Assembly (NCBI GenBank): GCA_033782935.1
Contig: JAWQEG010001335.1
Coordinates: forward strand, 1 to 64,000
Direction: 5' to 3'
Length of the DNA stretch: 64,000 nucleotides
Source of the DNA: Petrolisthes cinctipes
Taxonomy: Eukaryota > Arthropoda > Malacostraca > Decapoda > Porcellanidae
Below, one piece after another: positions 1-12,700 of this stretch. Position 1 is the stretch's first letter; the number at the start of each line of letters is the position of its first letter. The translations under genes were made by a program, and so were the position numbers. The notes under the pieces are model-generated. The model was not told where the DNA came from. It worked only from the letters and a program-made list of their open reading frames with translations, and did not search any database.

Positions 1-3
1 CTT

Positions 4-4
<1 letters not shown>

Positions 5-38
<34 letters not shown>
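5..38. repeat. Poly(A) run
   Basis: An uninterrupted run of A at the left edge of the window. No element that it could be the tail of is visible. Confidence 0.9.
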
Positions 39-41
<3 letters not shown>

Positions 42-365
42 GAAAATATATGGTGTGAAATTATAGATGTTGGTCCCTGTAAATATGGATCACTGTCACT
101 CACCCGATGCAGTAGTTTTTATCGTGACTGTACATACGGGGCTGACACTTTCGGTACTCATTAATTAAAGGGGATCGTTCGTCTGTCGTGGGAAGAACCA
201 TAGAATATTGGTGACCCTTCATGCAGTGTAACAAAACAGACAGGACCTCTGCTTGTACTGTACATATTATTATACACTGAGGTATTTTATTAGACAACTG
301 AGGAATATAAAAACCATCACTATATTATACCATCATGATACTGTAGCAAAATATTACATACGCAC

Positions 366-496
366 CAACACGCACACACACACACATCTCCATACGCATC
401 CACATATACACACACACACACACATCCCTACGCATCCACACACACACACACACACACACATATCCATACGCATCCACACACATCTCCATACGCATC

Positions 497-539
<43 letters not shown>

Positions 540-601
540 CCATACGCACCCACATACACTCACATACGCATCTCCATACGCACCCACATACACTCACACA
601 A
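366..601. repeat. CA microsatellite with an interspersed minisatellite
   Basis: Stretches of (CA)n alternate with a recurring motif containing CATCTCCATACGCATCCAC. A similar mixture is seen at 2558-3048. The open frames on both strands here are low-complexity translations of the repeat (His/Thr or Cys/Val) and are not genes. Confidence 0.9.
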
Positions 602-654
602 CACAAGCAGCCAATGAATGATCCACAACCCACACAACCCATATCAACACGACA

Positions 655-985
655 CTTCCACTAATACCACAACATAAACCACTAGCCACTACCACCAACA
701 CTACCATCACCACTAATACCACCACCACCACCACCACTTCCACTAATACCACAGCACAAACCAAGATCACCACTACCATCACCACAACCACAACAACCAC
801 CACCACTACCACTTCCACTATTACCACAACACAAACCACGACAACCACAACCACAACAACACCACTACCACAACCACTACCACCACTTCCACTAATACCA
901 CAGCACTAACCACGACAACCACAACCACTACCATCACCACTAATACCACCACCACCACCACCACTACCAAAACCACAGCACTGTT
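655..985. repeat. Degenerate ACC/CAA trinucleotide repeat tract
   Basis: An imperfect tract of ACC and ACA triplets with a loosely repeated TTCCACTAATACCACA motif. The Val-rich frame on the minus strand is a by-product of the repeat. Confidence 0.85.
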
Positions 986-1359
986 TCAAAGTCTAACACA
1001 TCAGGACCCACACAGCATCCAGCCAGCTATTTCTCTCCACGTCATCACAGCTTACCATTTTTTCTCTCTCTCCTGAAGTATTTCATTATTTTCTCTCGTG
1101 AACCAATTTATCGTGATGGACGGAGCCGTCTGCGTTAGTACTGGTTGGTTGGGGAGGCTGGAGGAGTACTGGTAGGTGGTGGAGGTGTTCTAGTGACGGA
1201 GGAAGGGGGAGGGGGGAGGTGGAGGAAGGAAGGAGGTGGTGTAATGGGGGGGATTATGTGTAACTGCTGTGTGTGGGTATTGGTTTGGATAGGTGGGGTT
1301 GATGGGGTAGGAAGATAATGGAGGAGTTATGTGTACGGGTGTGTGTGTGAATGGATGAG

Positions 1360-1515
1360 GAGTGACGGGAACTGTATAAGACGTATATGTATGGTTCTGT
1401 GTTGTATGAGTACGAGTGTGGATAGATGGGGAGTGACGGGAACTGAACTGTATATAAGATGACTGTAATGTAGGGTTCTGTGTCTTGTATGGGTACGGGT
1501 TTGGATGGATGGCAA
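1360..1515. repeat. Two-copy direct repeat of about 75 bp
   Basis: GAGTGACGGGAACTG occurs twice, each time followed by a similar stretch ending in a GGTTCTGTG motif and GGATRGATGG. This looks like a simple tandem duplication in G-rich DNA. Confidence 0.65.
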
Positions 1516-1693
1516 GCGATATAGATTGTTGCTAAGGGGGGATTCTTTTGAGAGAAAATTGGTGGGCGACTGACTGAGTCCTCCAAACTATGCCACGAAA
1601 CAGTTCTCTATTAGCACCACTGAAGGCGTCTGTTTTCTCGCACACTTGGGAGGAATCAGTAGTCTTCCAGTTTACCAATAAGAGAATCTCCCC

Positions 1694-1848
1694 TTAAGGA
1701 CCCTGTGATTGTGTATGAGAGTTGATGGCTTCTGATTCTTTCTGACTATGCCACGAAACAAGCTCCTTCCATATAGGTGGTGTTTCGTGGCAATATTTGA
1801 AGGACTCATTTATCTCCAATTTTCTGACAACATCACCGGGCCCTTTAA
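1694..1848. mobile_element. TTAA-flanked foldback MITE (GGACCC family), copy 1
   Basis: A 155-bp element bounded by TTAA at both ends, opening with TTAAGGACCCTGTGAT and closing with an inverted ATCACCGGGCCCTTTAA. Inside is a second inverted pair, TGCCACGAAAC and GTTTCGTGGCA. TTAA target duplications are typical of piggyBac-type transposition; no transposase is present. Sister copies lie at 4494, 37257 and 47960. Confidence 0.8.
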
Positions 1849-1990
1849 CACTACAAGACACAAACTCAATCCCCCAAAGCAAGGCTACAAAAAAAATATT
1901 ATAAGGAAAGCACTGAGTGTCATGTTGTCTGACCTACACATTTCCTTGGCTTGTATTTAGCATTAGAGAATAGAATTAAGGGTCTAGGTA

Positions 1991-2156
1991 CACTCGCAAT
2001 CCAAAATTTGTATCCAGGTCTTGTTGAAGTTCGAATCATTTGACATACTAGTGAACAAATTACAACACTTATCCTGTTTTATATTTGCTTGAGCTCGCTT
2101 AATACTCGATCAGGCTATTCGAAGCAAGCCTGGATACATATTTTGGATTGCGAGTG
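1991..2156. mobile_element. TA-flanked MITE, Tc1/mariner-like (CACTCGCAATCC ends)
   Basis: A 166-bp element flanked by TA. Its inverted ends are CACTCGCAATCCAAAATTTG and CATATTTTGGATTGCGAGTG. The interior (facing GAAGTTCGAATCATTTGAC and CAGGCTATTCGAAGCAAGCC) matches the interiors of the elements at 11405 and 36900, although those have different terminal repeats. Confidence 0.8.
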
Positions 2157-2555
2157 TACCTATAGGAGGCATCAGTCTGGCACACTCTTCAACAGACAGT
2201 GGACTCGAATTGGTAACTTTAAGAAGACTGTCTTGTTGGTTAATTGGAGGGCTACCCATTTCACCAAACGTTGACAAGAAACAGATGACCTTGGTGCTAC
2301 TAATAAGGGATAATTATGTCCCGTGGAATACTTTGGAGGAATCAGTAGCCTTCCAATTCGCCTTTATGAAATTGTAGACGTCACACCACTCACTTCCTCA
2401 CTACAAAAATAAATCATATAACAAATTTTTCCAGATTGAAATTCTGTAGAGGAAATTAAATGCCACGTCAATGGACATTTATTCGTCATATCTCACTTCA
2501 TATTTGACCTTCCTGACTATCACGAAATATTTGTCGATTTTACCCCCCAAAGTGA

Positions 2556-2557
<2 letters not shown>

Positions 2558-2596
<39 letters not shown>

Positions 2597-2599
2597 CTC

Positions 2600-2648
<49 letters not shown>

Positions 2649-2694
2649 CACAAGCCAACTGAAAATCAGGACATTATTCTATATTTCTATTAGC

Positions 2695-2750
<56 letters not shown>

Positions 2751-2752
2751 CT

Positions 2753-2815
<63 letters not shown>

Positions 2816-2819
2816 TCTC

Positions 2820-2866
<47 letters not shown>

Positions 2867-3048
2867 CTCCATAGACACCCACTTACACACACACATCTCC
2901 ATACACATACACACACACACATCTCCATAGACACCCACATACACACACACATCTCCATAGACACCCACATACACACACACATCTCCATAGACACCCACAC
3001 ACACACACACATCTCCACACACACACATACACACACACACACACACGG
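2558..3048. repeat. Long CA microsatellite with ATCTCCATAGACACCCAC units
   Basis: About 490 bp of almost pure CA with several copies of CATCTCCATAGACACCCA. The Cys/Val minus-strand frames are repeat artefacts. Confidence 0.95.
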
Positions 3049-3982
3049 AGACAGAAATATGAATCACGAATCACCACCACCAAAAAAAAAAAAAAAAAAA
3101 ATCATCACTAATCAAACCAGGACTAAATAACAGACATACCAAAACATACAAGAAAAAAAAAATGACTGAGGAGTGTATTGTACTAACTTGTATATACGTA
3201 TACATAATTACATATATCATAAATTACACCAAGATACATACATATTCATAACCTGTCTGTCTGTATCGTATGAATTGGATGCATTATGTATAACCCTTAT
3301 ATGATAACTGTATACTGAAAGGGAGTGGCGTATATTATTGTTATTTTCTATAATATACAAGCCTGTGTGGTTTTTTTTTTTTTTTTTCCTATATTCATTA
3401 CTCATCTTCCCATATTTTTTTTTTCTTTTAAATATAAAGTTATTATGATTAATATTATTAGGCTATATTCATCACTCACCCTCTATGTATTTTATTTTTT
3501 TTTTTTCACTTCCTTGCTTATTATTATTTCTCAAACATATATTTCTCTCGACCATTATTTCCACTTATCTTTTTCTTTTATCTGTCACCCATTTTTTATT
3601 CTATAACTTTCCTATTAACACATTACTTGCTCACCAACTATTTTAACCCTCAATATTAATTTCAATCCTTACCCATTATATTTTATCATGAAGGGGGTTA
3701 TATACTTTTGGTACATTGCAGGGCTACTGATTCTTCCTTAATATGCCAGGAAACAGAACTACATTAAACAAAACTAATGGTGGCCTGTTGCTTGGAATAG
3801 TTTGGAGAAATGAATAAGTTTCTCCAGATATTCCAACACTGTATAGCCAACTTTCTCCTTCATTAACGACCAGCAGGGCCTTCGAATCCTCCAAACCATT
3901 ATGCCTGGGAAACAACAGACGAGTACCTCATTTATATACAAGTCCGGGACATGTTTTGTAGGACAGTTTGGAGGGCTACGTA
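3049..3982. other. AT-rich stretch with no gene seen
   Basis: AT-rich DNA with several poly(T) runs. From about 3717 to 3960 it contains degraded fragments of the TTAA MITE family described at 51325, in inverted orientation (GATTCTTCC, ATGCCAGGAAACAGA, TCCAAACCATTATGCC). No coding sequence is supported. Confidence 0.6.
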
Positions 3983-4164
3983 CAGTCAGGGTCAAAAGTC
4001 GTGCACCGGATGAATAAAAGTGAGCCATTTTTGAGTGAATATTTTGAACTATTATTATTATTATTATTACAGGTATAGTTTCGCATTATATATATATATT
4101 TTTTTTTTTTTTTTCGAGGCCGTTTTATTGGAAGATGTTGTTGCAGGACTATCGACCATGACTG
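3983..4164. mobile_element. TA-flanked MITE (CAGTCAGGGTC ends)
   Basis: Flanked by TA, with inverted ends CAGTCAGGGTCAAAAGTC and GACTATCGACCATGACTG. It is the same family as the copy at 49680, in opposite orientation; both share an internal GTGAATAAAA(G)-AGCCATTT block. An (ATT)n run and a T-run lie inside. Confidence 0.8.
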
Positions 4165-4282
4165 TACACTCCAATAACCCCCCCCCCCTCTCAACACAAT
4201 CCCCCCTCCCCCTCCTCCCTCCCCCCCCTTTGCATTATACGGGTACCACGTGTCACCTAATTACCGTATCAATTTGAAGGTC

Positions 4283-4414
4283 TCTGATTCCTCCAAACTA
4301 TGCCATGAAACAGAGAGAGACCCTATTAGTACCATTGAAGACGTCTGTTTTCAAGTATATTTTGGAGGAATTAGTAGCCTTCCAATTTACCAACAAGAGA
4401 ATCGGCCCTTTAAT
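4283..4414. mobile_element. MITE-like dispersed repeat related to 1570-1690
   Basis: Shares with 1570-1690 the ordered blocks CTCCAAACTATGCCA, CACCATTGAAG-type, CGTCTGTTTTC, GGAGGAATYAGTAG and CCTTCCAATTTACCAA, ending near a TTAA. TCCTCCAAA and TTTGGAGGA form an internal inverted repeat, so this is probably another TTAA MITE family. The exact ends are uncertain. Confidence 0.6.
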
Positions 4415-4493
4415 TAATAACGTGTGTAATTATTTGTGTATTCAAGTTTATTTTGTGGAGGAATCAGAGTGCTACTGATTCCTCCACAAAACC

Positions 4494-4663
4494 TTAAGGG
4501 ACCCAGTGATGTAGTCAGAAAATTGGAGGTTAATTAATGAGTCCTTCAAATATTGCCACGAAACACCAAACTACCTATATGGAAGAGAGCTTGTTTTTTT
4601 TCGTGGCATTGTCAGGAGGAATCAGAAGCCTACAATTTTCATACACGATCACATGGTCCTTAA
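4494..4663. mobile_element. TTAA-flanked foldback MITE (GGACCC family), copy 2
   Basis: Bounded by TTAA on both sides. It opens with TTAAGGGACCCAGTGATG and closes with the inverted CGATCACATGGTCCTTAA. The internal GCCACGAAACACC and TTTTTTCGTGGCA mirror copies 1, 3 and 4. Confidence 0.75.
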
Positions 4664-4871
4664 GGGTTTATTATAATTAATGTGGAAGATTTAAAGTCTA
4701 GGGATTCCTTCAAACTATGTCAGAAAACAGAACCCCTCCCTCCGTTTGATGAGACTATTGAATGTGTTTTATTGCAGAGTTTGCATGGAGGGTTCAGTTG
4801 CCTCCGTTTCGCCCACAAACAGATTAATTTATACACTTCCCTTACTAGACTGAGAAATAAATGTGTCTCCT

Positions 4872-4996
4872 TTGTTGTTGGTAAATCTGGAGCAACTAAT
4901 TATTCTTCCAAACCATTCCAAGCAACAGAACGCCATTATTTTGGTTAATCTAGTCTAGTTTCCTGTCATATTTTGGAGGAATCAAGGAACTTCAAT
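4872..4996. mobile_element. Fragment of the GGTAAATCTGGAGCAAC MITE family
   Basis: Contains the ordered blocks GTTGGTAAATCTGGAGCAAC, TCTTCCAAACCATTCCAAGC, AACAGAACGCCATTATTTT, TTTCCTGTCATATTTTGGAG and GAATCAAGG. Full copies of this family are 161 bp with TTAA ends (40959, 51325). The ends are not visible here. Confidence 0.7.
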
Positions 4997-5003
4997 GTAT
5001 GTA

Positions 5004-5157
5004 CAGTCACGAGCACTAATAAGTATACAGCTTTGGTTCAAGCTTAGAACAGTCCAATTCACTAATGAACTAATTCCAATGGAGATCTTATTGTGCATTC
5101 ATTTACTGTCTCTAGGTATTCGAAGCACACCTGGATACTTATTAGTGCTCGTGACTG
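5004..5157. mobile_element. TA-flanked MITE, Tc1/mariner-like (CAGTCACGAGCAC ends)
   Basis: A 154-bp element flanked by TA. The inverted ends CAGTCACGAGCACTAATAAG and CTTATTAGTGCTCGTGACTG are perfect over more than 20 bp. A near-identical copy in the opposite orientation lies at 55055-55207. Confidence 0.9.
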
Positions 5158-5302
5158 TACCAAAAGTATAGCATTCCTTCCTTCATTTAATTAATCTCCA
5201 AGAATGCATGTGATTTGGGTTTATGAGCCGGTAATCAATCCGGTTATGGGGGTAATTAATCCTTTGTGGTGGTGATGCCTTTTTATCAATCAGGTTATTT
5301 TC

Positions 5303-5310
5303 TATTTTTA

Positions 5311-5356
<46 letters not shown>

Positions 5357-5366
5357 CATTATTATT
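5303..5366. repeat. (TTA)n microsatellite
   Basis: About 20 TTA units interrupted by TCA. The poly-Ile minus-strand frame is an artefact. Confidence 0.95.
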
Positions 5367-5529
5367 ATGAACGGGAAGGAGAACAAAAAGTCACTGAACC
5401 ATTTGAGTGAAACCTTAGAAGAAATCGGTGTCGGATATAATTTTCTTGTTTATATGATTGATTTATATTTTATTATTTCCTATTTATTTTCAGTTTCATT
5501 TTAATTTATTTGTTATTTATTTATTCAGT

Positions 5530-5631
5530 TTTTTTTTTTTTTTTTTTTTTTTAATCAACCTCGAATACCAAGATAAATCCCTCCATCCCTAAACACACAC
5601 ACACATACACACACACACACACACATACACA

Positions 5632-5700
<69 letters not shown>
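5530..5700. repeat. Poly(T) followed by CA microsatellite
   Basis: A T-run at 5530-5552, then about 110 bp of (CA)n with a few CATA interruptions. A second short CA block sits at about 5840-5866. Confidence 0.95.
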
Positions 5701-5703
<3 letters not shown>

Positions 5704-5867
5704 CAAATAAAAACAAAACTCTCTCTCCTTGGAAACCAAAACTGATTCCCTACAATATGAATGGACTCGCGTTGGTAAATAAAAAAATATCAAAACATAT
5801 AATCCCTGAAAACTACTGGCTCACATCCCCCTCTCTCTCACCCACACACACACACACACACACACAA

Positions 5868-6538
5868 AGAGGGATGAGGCTCGTAAAAGATAGGGTATTT
5901 GTACTCTCGTGTAAAAAGACATTCGAATCCCGTAAAAGGCCTTCGAATCCGGATCTAGCCTCTGTTTTCGCTCATTAGTAGGAGAAAGATGGGGAGGATT
6001 TTATGTGAGATTTCAAGTGTAATCCCCTGAGACTTATTTTTAATCCATGAGGCAAACTATAATATATACCGCCATTTATATTATCTGCCATTTTCACCAC
6101 CAGTATATTGTCATTTTCATCTACCATCACCACTACTACCACTACGTGGTAACGAGGTTAACGTGACCACAACAACTATACCAATATTTTCCACTATCTA
6201 CAACCACAAACAAACACAGCTCCCAAACCCCACCACCCCTCCACCACAACCATAACTAACCCCGACCCTCTCCTTCACTGGCCCCCTCACAGCCTCCCAA
6301 CTCCATCACCACTCCACCACAACCATAACTAACCCCTCCCACTCTCCACACAGCCTCCCAACTCCACCACCCCTCCACCACAACCATCACAAACCCCACC
6401 CCTCCTCCACAACCACCAACTCCACCACCACAACCATAACTAATCCCTCCCACTCTCCACACACAACCCCCAACTCCACCACCCCTCCACCACAACCATA
6501 ACTAATCCTGACCCTCTCCTTCACTGGCCCCCTCACAG
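5868..6538. other. No gene seen; intronic DNA upstream of the sNPF exon
   Basis: From about 6180 to 6535 there are repeated blocks of CCACCACAACCATAACTAA and CTCCACACACAGCCTCCCAACT, a degenerate pyrimidine-rich minisatellite leading into the sNPF splice acceptor. CCTGACCCTCTCCTTCACTGG appears twice in near-identical form (about 6260 and 6508), followed both times by CCCCCTCACAGCC, so the acceptor context itself is duplicated. No signal-peptide exon was recognised. Confidence 0.6.
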
Positions 6539-7362
6539 CCCTGAACGAGGTGTACGACTGGCTGACGGAACACGGGGTGGAGCGTCGGGCCCCTCCTTCG
6601 ATGCGTCTGAGGTTCGGTAAGAGGGACATGGGTTGGCAGGTGGCACAGCGCTCCATGCCTTCTCTTAGGCTGCGATTTGGAAAGAGAACCGTCGATCAGG
6701 TGAGTGGTGGTGTGAGGAAGTGTGAATAAAGTGTGGGAAGGTGTGGATGAATGTAGGGAGGTGTGGATTAGTGAGTACTGGTATGGGAAGGTGTGGATAA
6801 GATGTGGGAAGGTGTGGATGAATGTAGGGAGGTGTGGATTAGTGAGTACTGGTATAGGAAGGGTGTGGGTAAGGTGTGGATGAATGTAGGGAGGTGTGGA
6901 TTAGTTAGTACTGGTATGGGAAGGGTGTGGATAAGGTGTGGGAAGGTGTGGATGAATGTAGGGAGGTGTGGATTAGTGAGTACTGGTGTGGATAAGGTGT
7001 GGGAAGGTGTGGATGAATGTAGGGAGGTGTGGATTAGTGAGTACTGGTGTGGGAAATGTGAATAGAGTGTGGGCAGGTGTGGGAAGGTGTGGATGAATGT
7101 AAGGAGGTGTGGATTAGTGAGTAATTGGTATGGGAAGGTGTGGACAGGTGTGGAGAGGAGTGGATGAACGGGTGTAGGTGTAAAGTGTGATCTAGTGAGT
7201 GTAGGTGTGGGCAGGTGTGAATAAAATAAATGTCGACAAGTGTGCAGGTGAGTATTAGTGAGAATTAGGTGAGTAAAAAAAAAATAGAGATGTTGACAGG
7301 AGGGTACAAGTGTGGATAACATGATGAGTGGCAGGCGAGAATGATAACCACTGAGATAACGA

Positions 7363-7420
<58 letters not shown>

Positions 7421-7476
7421 TGTGTGTGTGTGTGTGTTTGTGTGTATGTGTGTGTGTGTGTGTGTTTGTGTTTGTG

Positions 7477-7526
<50 letters not shown>

Positions 7527-7941
7527 TGCTTACATGACGCCCCAAATTCCCAAAATCCCCTTCCAAAACTAATAAAATACTTAAAAACAGACGTGGTATA
7601 ATAGTACAGTAGTCAATTTCCCTTATATTCTAAACCGCTACAAGTCTAAAATTTAATCAGAAAGTTTCACATTGTTTATACATTTACTTGGATATTATAA
7701 CTTTTTTTTTTTTCAGGGTACAATTATACAAAGGTTGGATGATCACTTTGATGCAAAATAATAATAATTACGTTGCTTGGCAGAAAATATTGACCACATT
7801 TCAGTTTTCTAAGTACAAACCCTGGACTTAATGTTATAAAGAAGACTATTTCTTTACGTATGAGTGTTTTTGTTTTTCATATGATGACGCTACACACACA
7901 CACACATAATTATCTCCGCTTCATTTCACACGGCCCCCTCC

Positions 7942-7983
<42 letters not shown>

Positions 7984-8342
7984 TTTGCATCACCACTTTA
8001 CAACGTATATTTTCAGCCATTGGCTGCCTGTACCAAATTAACCTTTTATTAATATTATTATTATTATTATTATTATTATTACACGCACACACACACACAC
8101 CTCAGCACAAAAACCCTATACTCCCCACAAATTGACATATCCCCTCTCCTTCCCTCCACATCAACCTCCTCCCCCCCACATTCATCATTCTCCCTCCTCC
8201 CCCCCACTCATCATCCTTCCTTCCTCCCTCCCCTACAGGCCGAACCCCTGTACGACCACGAGTTGGTACGTAAGGACAGCCGTACCCCAGCCCTGAGACT
8301 CCGGTTTGGCAAGAGGGACGCTGGCTACGGTGAGGTGAGTAC

Positions 8343-8400
<58 letters not shown>

Positions 8401-8451
8401 GTGTGTGTGTGTGAGATTTTTTCTGCGTGTACAAGATTAAAGAGTAGGTGC

Positions 8452-8503
<52 letters not shown>

Positions 8504-8535
8504 ATGAAAAGATCACCACCTGCCTAATGCCTTTG

Positions 8536-8566
<31 letters not shown>

Positions 8567-8675
8567 AAGTCAACCCCCTCCGTTCCACACACACACACAC
8601 ACATACACAAAGTCAACCCCCTCCCCTTCCCCCCACACACACACACACATACAAAGTCAACCCCCTCCCCTTCCC

Positions 8676-8708
<33 letters not shown>

Positions 8709-9390
8709 ACCAGTTACAGTAACAAGCAACTCACCTACAAAGCCAAACAACCAAGCATAAACACAGACGTAAGGCAGGTATATATCACGAACACAAGCAG
8801 CACATAGAGGCATAGGAAGGAAGGAAGGAAGGGGGAGTTGGTGGAGGGAGGGAGGAAGGAAGGAAGGGGGAGTTGTTGGAGGGAAGGAGGAAGGAAGGAA
8901 GGAAGGGGGAGTTGGTTGGTAGAGGAAGGAAGGAAGGAAGGGGGAGTTGTTGGTTGGTGGAAGGAGGGAAGGAAGGAAGGGGGAGTTGGTGGAGGGAAGA
9001 AGGAAGGAAGGAAGGGGGAGTTGTTGGTTGGTGGAGGAAGGAAGGAAGGAAGGGGGAGTTGTTGGAGGGAAGGAGGAAGGAAGGAGAGGGGAGTTGTTGG
9101 TTGGTGGAAGGAGGAAGGAAGGAAGGAGTTGGTTGGTGGAAGGAGGAAGGAAGGAGTTGGTTGGTGGTAGGAGGAAGGAAGGAAGGAAAGGGGATTTGTT
9201 GGTTGGTGAAGGAAGGAAGGAAGGGGGAGTTGTTGGTGGAGGAAGGAAGGAAGGAAGGGGGAGTTGGTTGGTGGAAGGAGGAAGAAAGGAAGGAAGGGGG
9301 AGTTGTTGGTTGGTGGAAGGAGGAAGGAAGGAAGGAGTTGGCAAAGGGTTAAAAAAAGTACTTGGTAGAGAGGGTTTCTTGGCTTGCTTG

Positions 9391-9438
<48 letters not shown>

Positions 9439-9707
9439 AGGGGAGAGAGAGAGAGAGAGAGAGAGAGTGTGTGTGTGTGAGTAAGTGTGTGTGTGTGTAA
9501 TCATTCGAGAGCTCTGAGGGCTTAAAAGAATTCAATACGGAATTTTGCTTAGGGTTCCTTCCTAAAGCACTGGTGGTTAATGGAAGATATAGTTGAGAGA
9601 GAGAGAGAGTGGGAGGGGGAAGGGAAGAAAGATAGGACACGAAAAGTAAAGGAAAGGAGAAGGGGAAGGAAGAGGGAAGAACAGAGAAATAGAGTCACAT
9701 GCAGTAA

Positions 9708-9757
<50 letters not shown>

Positions 9758-12700
9758 AAGTCTAGTTCCTTGACATGAAGAAACGCAATTATCAAAGACT
9801 TCTGATAAGTGGATTTTATATATATCTTTTATTTTTTATCTATCATTGTTATTTTTTATTTTTTATTTTTTCCTTTTTTTTGCCATTCACTAGCTTCTGT
9901 TGCCCGGTCACCTTCCTCTCTCTCTCTCAGTAAAGTTTGAATGTGGAAACTTTCTAACCACTGCATCCGAGGCAAATATCCCAGGGTGCATGGAAGGGGA
10001 GCAGCAGCAGCAATTGTGCCTCTAATCCACGAGTCGAACGAAACAAACTACTCTAAATTAAAACTTTACACAGGTTGGGAACATTGGTTTATATAAGGGT
10101 ATACTGCAGTACTGTATATTCCATAGAGATGCAATGGTGAAGGCAAAACACACGTACATTATAATTATATTTTAGTCAGATTATTAAAAAGTCCAACTAT
10201 CTTTTACGTAACCAAGTAAAACAGAATGTATGTATGTATGTACAGTCGTGGACATAAGTTTCAATACACATATTATGGATAACTCAAACATAATTGCTGA
10301 CTAATGTTTTCATGTGATATTATTGTTTTAAAATGTGAATAGCTGCTTGTAGTAAATTGACAGATGCTGTTATTTTAACCTGTTTATTGGAAGGCTTCTA
10401 ATCTAATAACGAACAGAGGGAAGCTGTTAAAACTTTACATGAGTTACCCAAATGTAGATTATTATTATTGTCCACGACTGTACCTGGTGCTATGTATAAA
10501 GAATGGGTGTTGATAAATGGTGTGTGTGCTTCCCTCCGACTGAGACGTGACAAGAGCGAGTCTCCGAGGTGCAGATAATTACCTTCATGTAAACAAAACG
10601 ACGAGGGGGAGGAAGGATGAGTAAGGAGAGAGCTTATCAGTCGTCATGTGCAACTAAATGAGGGGAAATAAGGAGCAGGAGGAAGGGGAAGAGTAGCTTG
10701 AGAAGGAGGAGAAAGAGGAAAACAAATGGAGGGAAGAAATGGTGGACGAGGACAAAACAAGAATGTAGATGAGGAGGAGGAAAATAGGAAGGGGAAGAAA
10801 TCGGAGCCCGAGGAGGAATAGGACAAAAAATGAAGGAGGAGTAGGAGGAAGAGGAAGAGGAAACACAGAAGGAAGAATCACTGTTATTCAATTCACTCAG
10901 AATATAATATTACCCCCTTAAGAATGTACAGTATCTTGATTCAGAACGGTTACTCGCCTTTAAACATTTTTCCCGGGCTAACTCCAGACTATTTTTCCCG
11001 CCAAAAGTAAGAACTCCTCAGGACCCCGAGGGAATAAAAAACGAGTCTGCCACCCACCTTTAAAATCTGGCCGGCAGAGGGAGAGGGTAAACTGAGCCTT
11101 TACGCGCCACTTACCCTGTTGAACTCACGCTGAGGCCGCCGGTAGAGGGGTGGAGGGGCGGAAAGTGGAGTGGCTGGAGGGAAAATGGGAAGGTAATGGA
11201 TGAGTTTTGTTAGCAGTGACTGAAGTAGAAGGAAGGAGAGCAAGGGTGGAGGCTTGTAAGGAGGTGAAGTGGGGGAGAGGAATATATAAGACTAGAAGGA
11301 AAGAGGTAAGAAATAATAAGAGTGGTGAGAGTATAGTGTGTATGATAAGGAAGTGTGTCTGAAGGAGTCAATAGTCCTCTATTTCACTCGCTGCAACTTT
11401 CTTCCTGTCACGTTTGTATACAGAAAGTATTTGGACAAAAAAATGCTGTCAATTGCTCCCTAATCTTTCCTGGTTTTGTTAAAGTTTCGAACCATCCGAC
11501 GCACCAGTGAACCAATTACAAAGCTTATCCTGTCTCCTACTTACTGGAACTCGTTTAATATTCCATCAGGTTAATATTTGAAACAAGCGTGGATACTAAT
11601 TATGGCTCGTGACTGTACAACCTCTGAAACAGGGCAAGATGTTTATGATGGGAAAGGAGGTGGGGGGCGTTTGTGAGGGGAAGGGTGTAGGGATGTGGGG
11701 AAAGGTAAGGGGTATGTTTGTGAGGGGCAGAAGGTAAGTATGTAAGGGTGTTTTGGTTTGTGAGGAGAGAGATAGAGGCCAGTTTATCAAAGAGGCAATG
11801 AGTGGGATTTTCTTAGAGGTCTTAGAGCAGTGGTTCTTAACCAGGGGTACAGTACGTGTACCCCCTGGGAGTACGAAGCTTCAAAGCAGGGGATACGAGA
11901 CATGGTGTCAAATTCAATACTATACGTATACAGTACTGTGCACTCAGGTCAGATGTTGTGTCCTGATCCCCTGGAACGATGATTCACAACCAGGCGAAGT
12001 TGGAAGGTTCGAACAACGGTATGTTGTGTGGAGAGAGGTGCAAGGTGCAAAGTTGTTCGAACCATCGAACTCGTCTGGTTGCGATTCATCATGTCAGGGA
12101 ATCAGGACACAACTTCTGACCGCGAGTGTACATTTACCAGCACTTATAAATTATACAGCAAAAGAGGACTGGCAGCACTGACTGTACCAGTTATAAGTGC
12201 TGGCAACTGTACATACCTAAATTCCAAATAACTAAATAAATAAATACAAGAATTAAGTCCTTCCATGGATACTATCAGCATGGAGAGGTTTCTGTTTCAC
12301 AGGGATGGATGCAGGACCCATTTATTTTCCACCAAGATTCCATGGATGATAATGATGAAATGAAAAAAAGATCTAGTTGAAATGAAAGCCAGTAATAAAA
12401 TATAAATGGAGTATGATTCAATGCAGCTTTTGGTGTGCACAACTCAACACATTCCCCCAGTTAGCAGAGAGACCTTTGAAGGTCCTTGTGCCGTTGGCGA
12501 CTACCTACTTATGAGAAAAAAAAAATGTTAACTCTCTTACACATCCAAACCAAGGCCAGGAATGGTTTGGATGCAAGTGATGACATGCCTGTGGCTATTT
12601 AAAGAAACACATTCATTTCAGCATAATCATTGATGAAAAACAACAACAAAAGAACCATTAATAATGTGTCATACTGACGGTGTACTGTATTATGCATGTA

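Noticed and set aside
8613..9640. Pro/Ser/Phe-rich minus-strand frames of 243 and 301 aa, and Gly/Lys-rich plus-strand frames
   Set aside because: Translations of the GGAA minisatellite in an sNPF intron; every frame is open and no signal peptide or domain is present.
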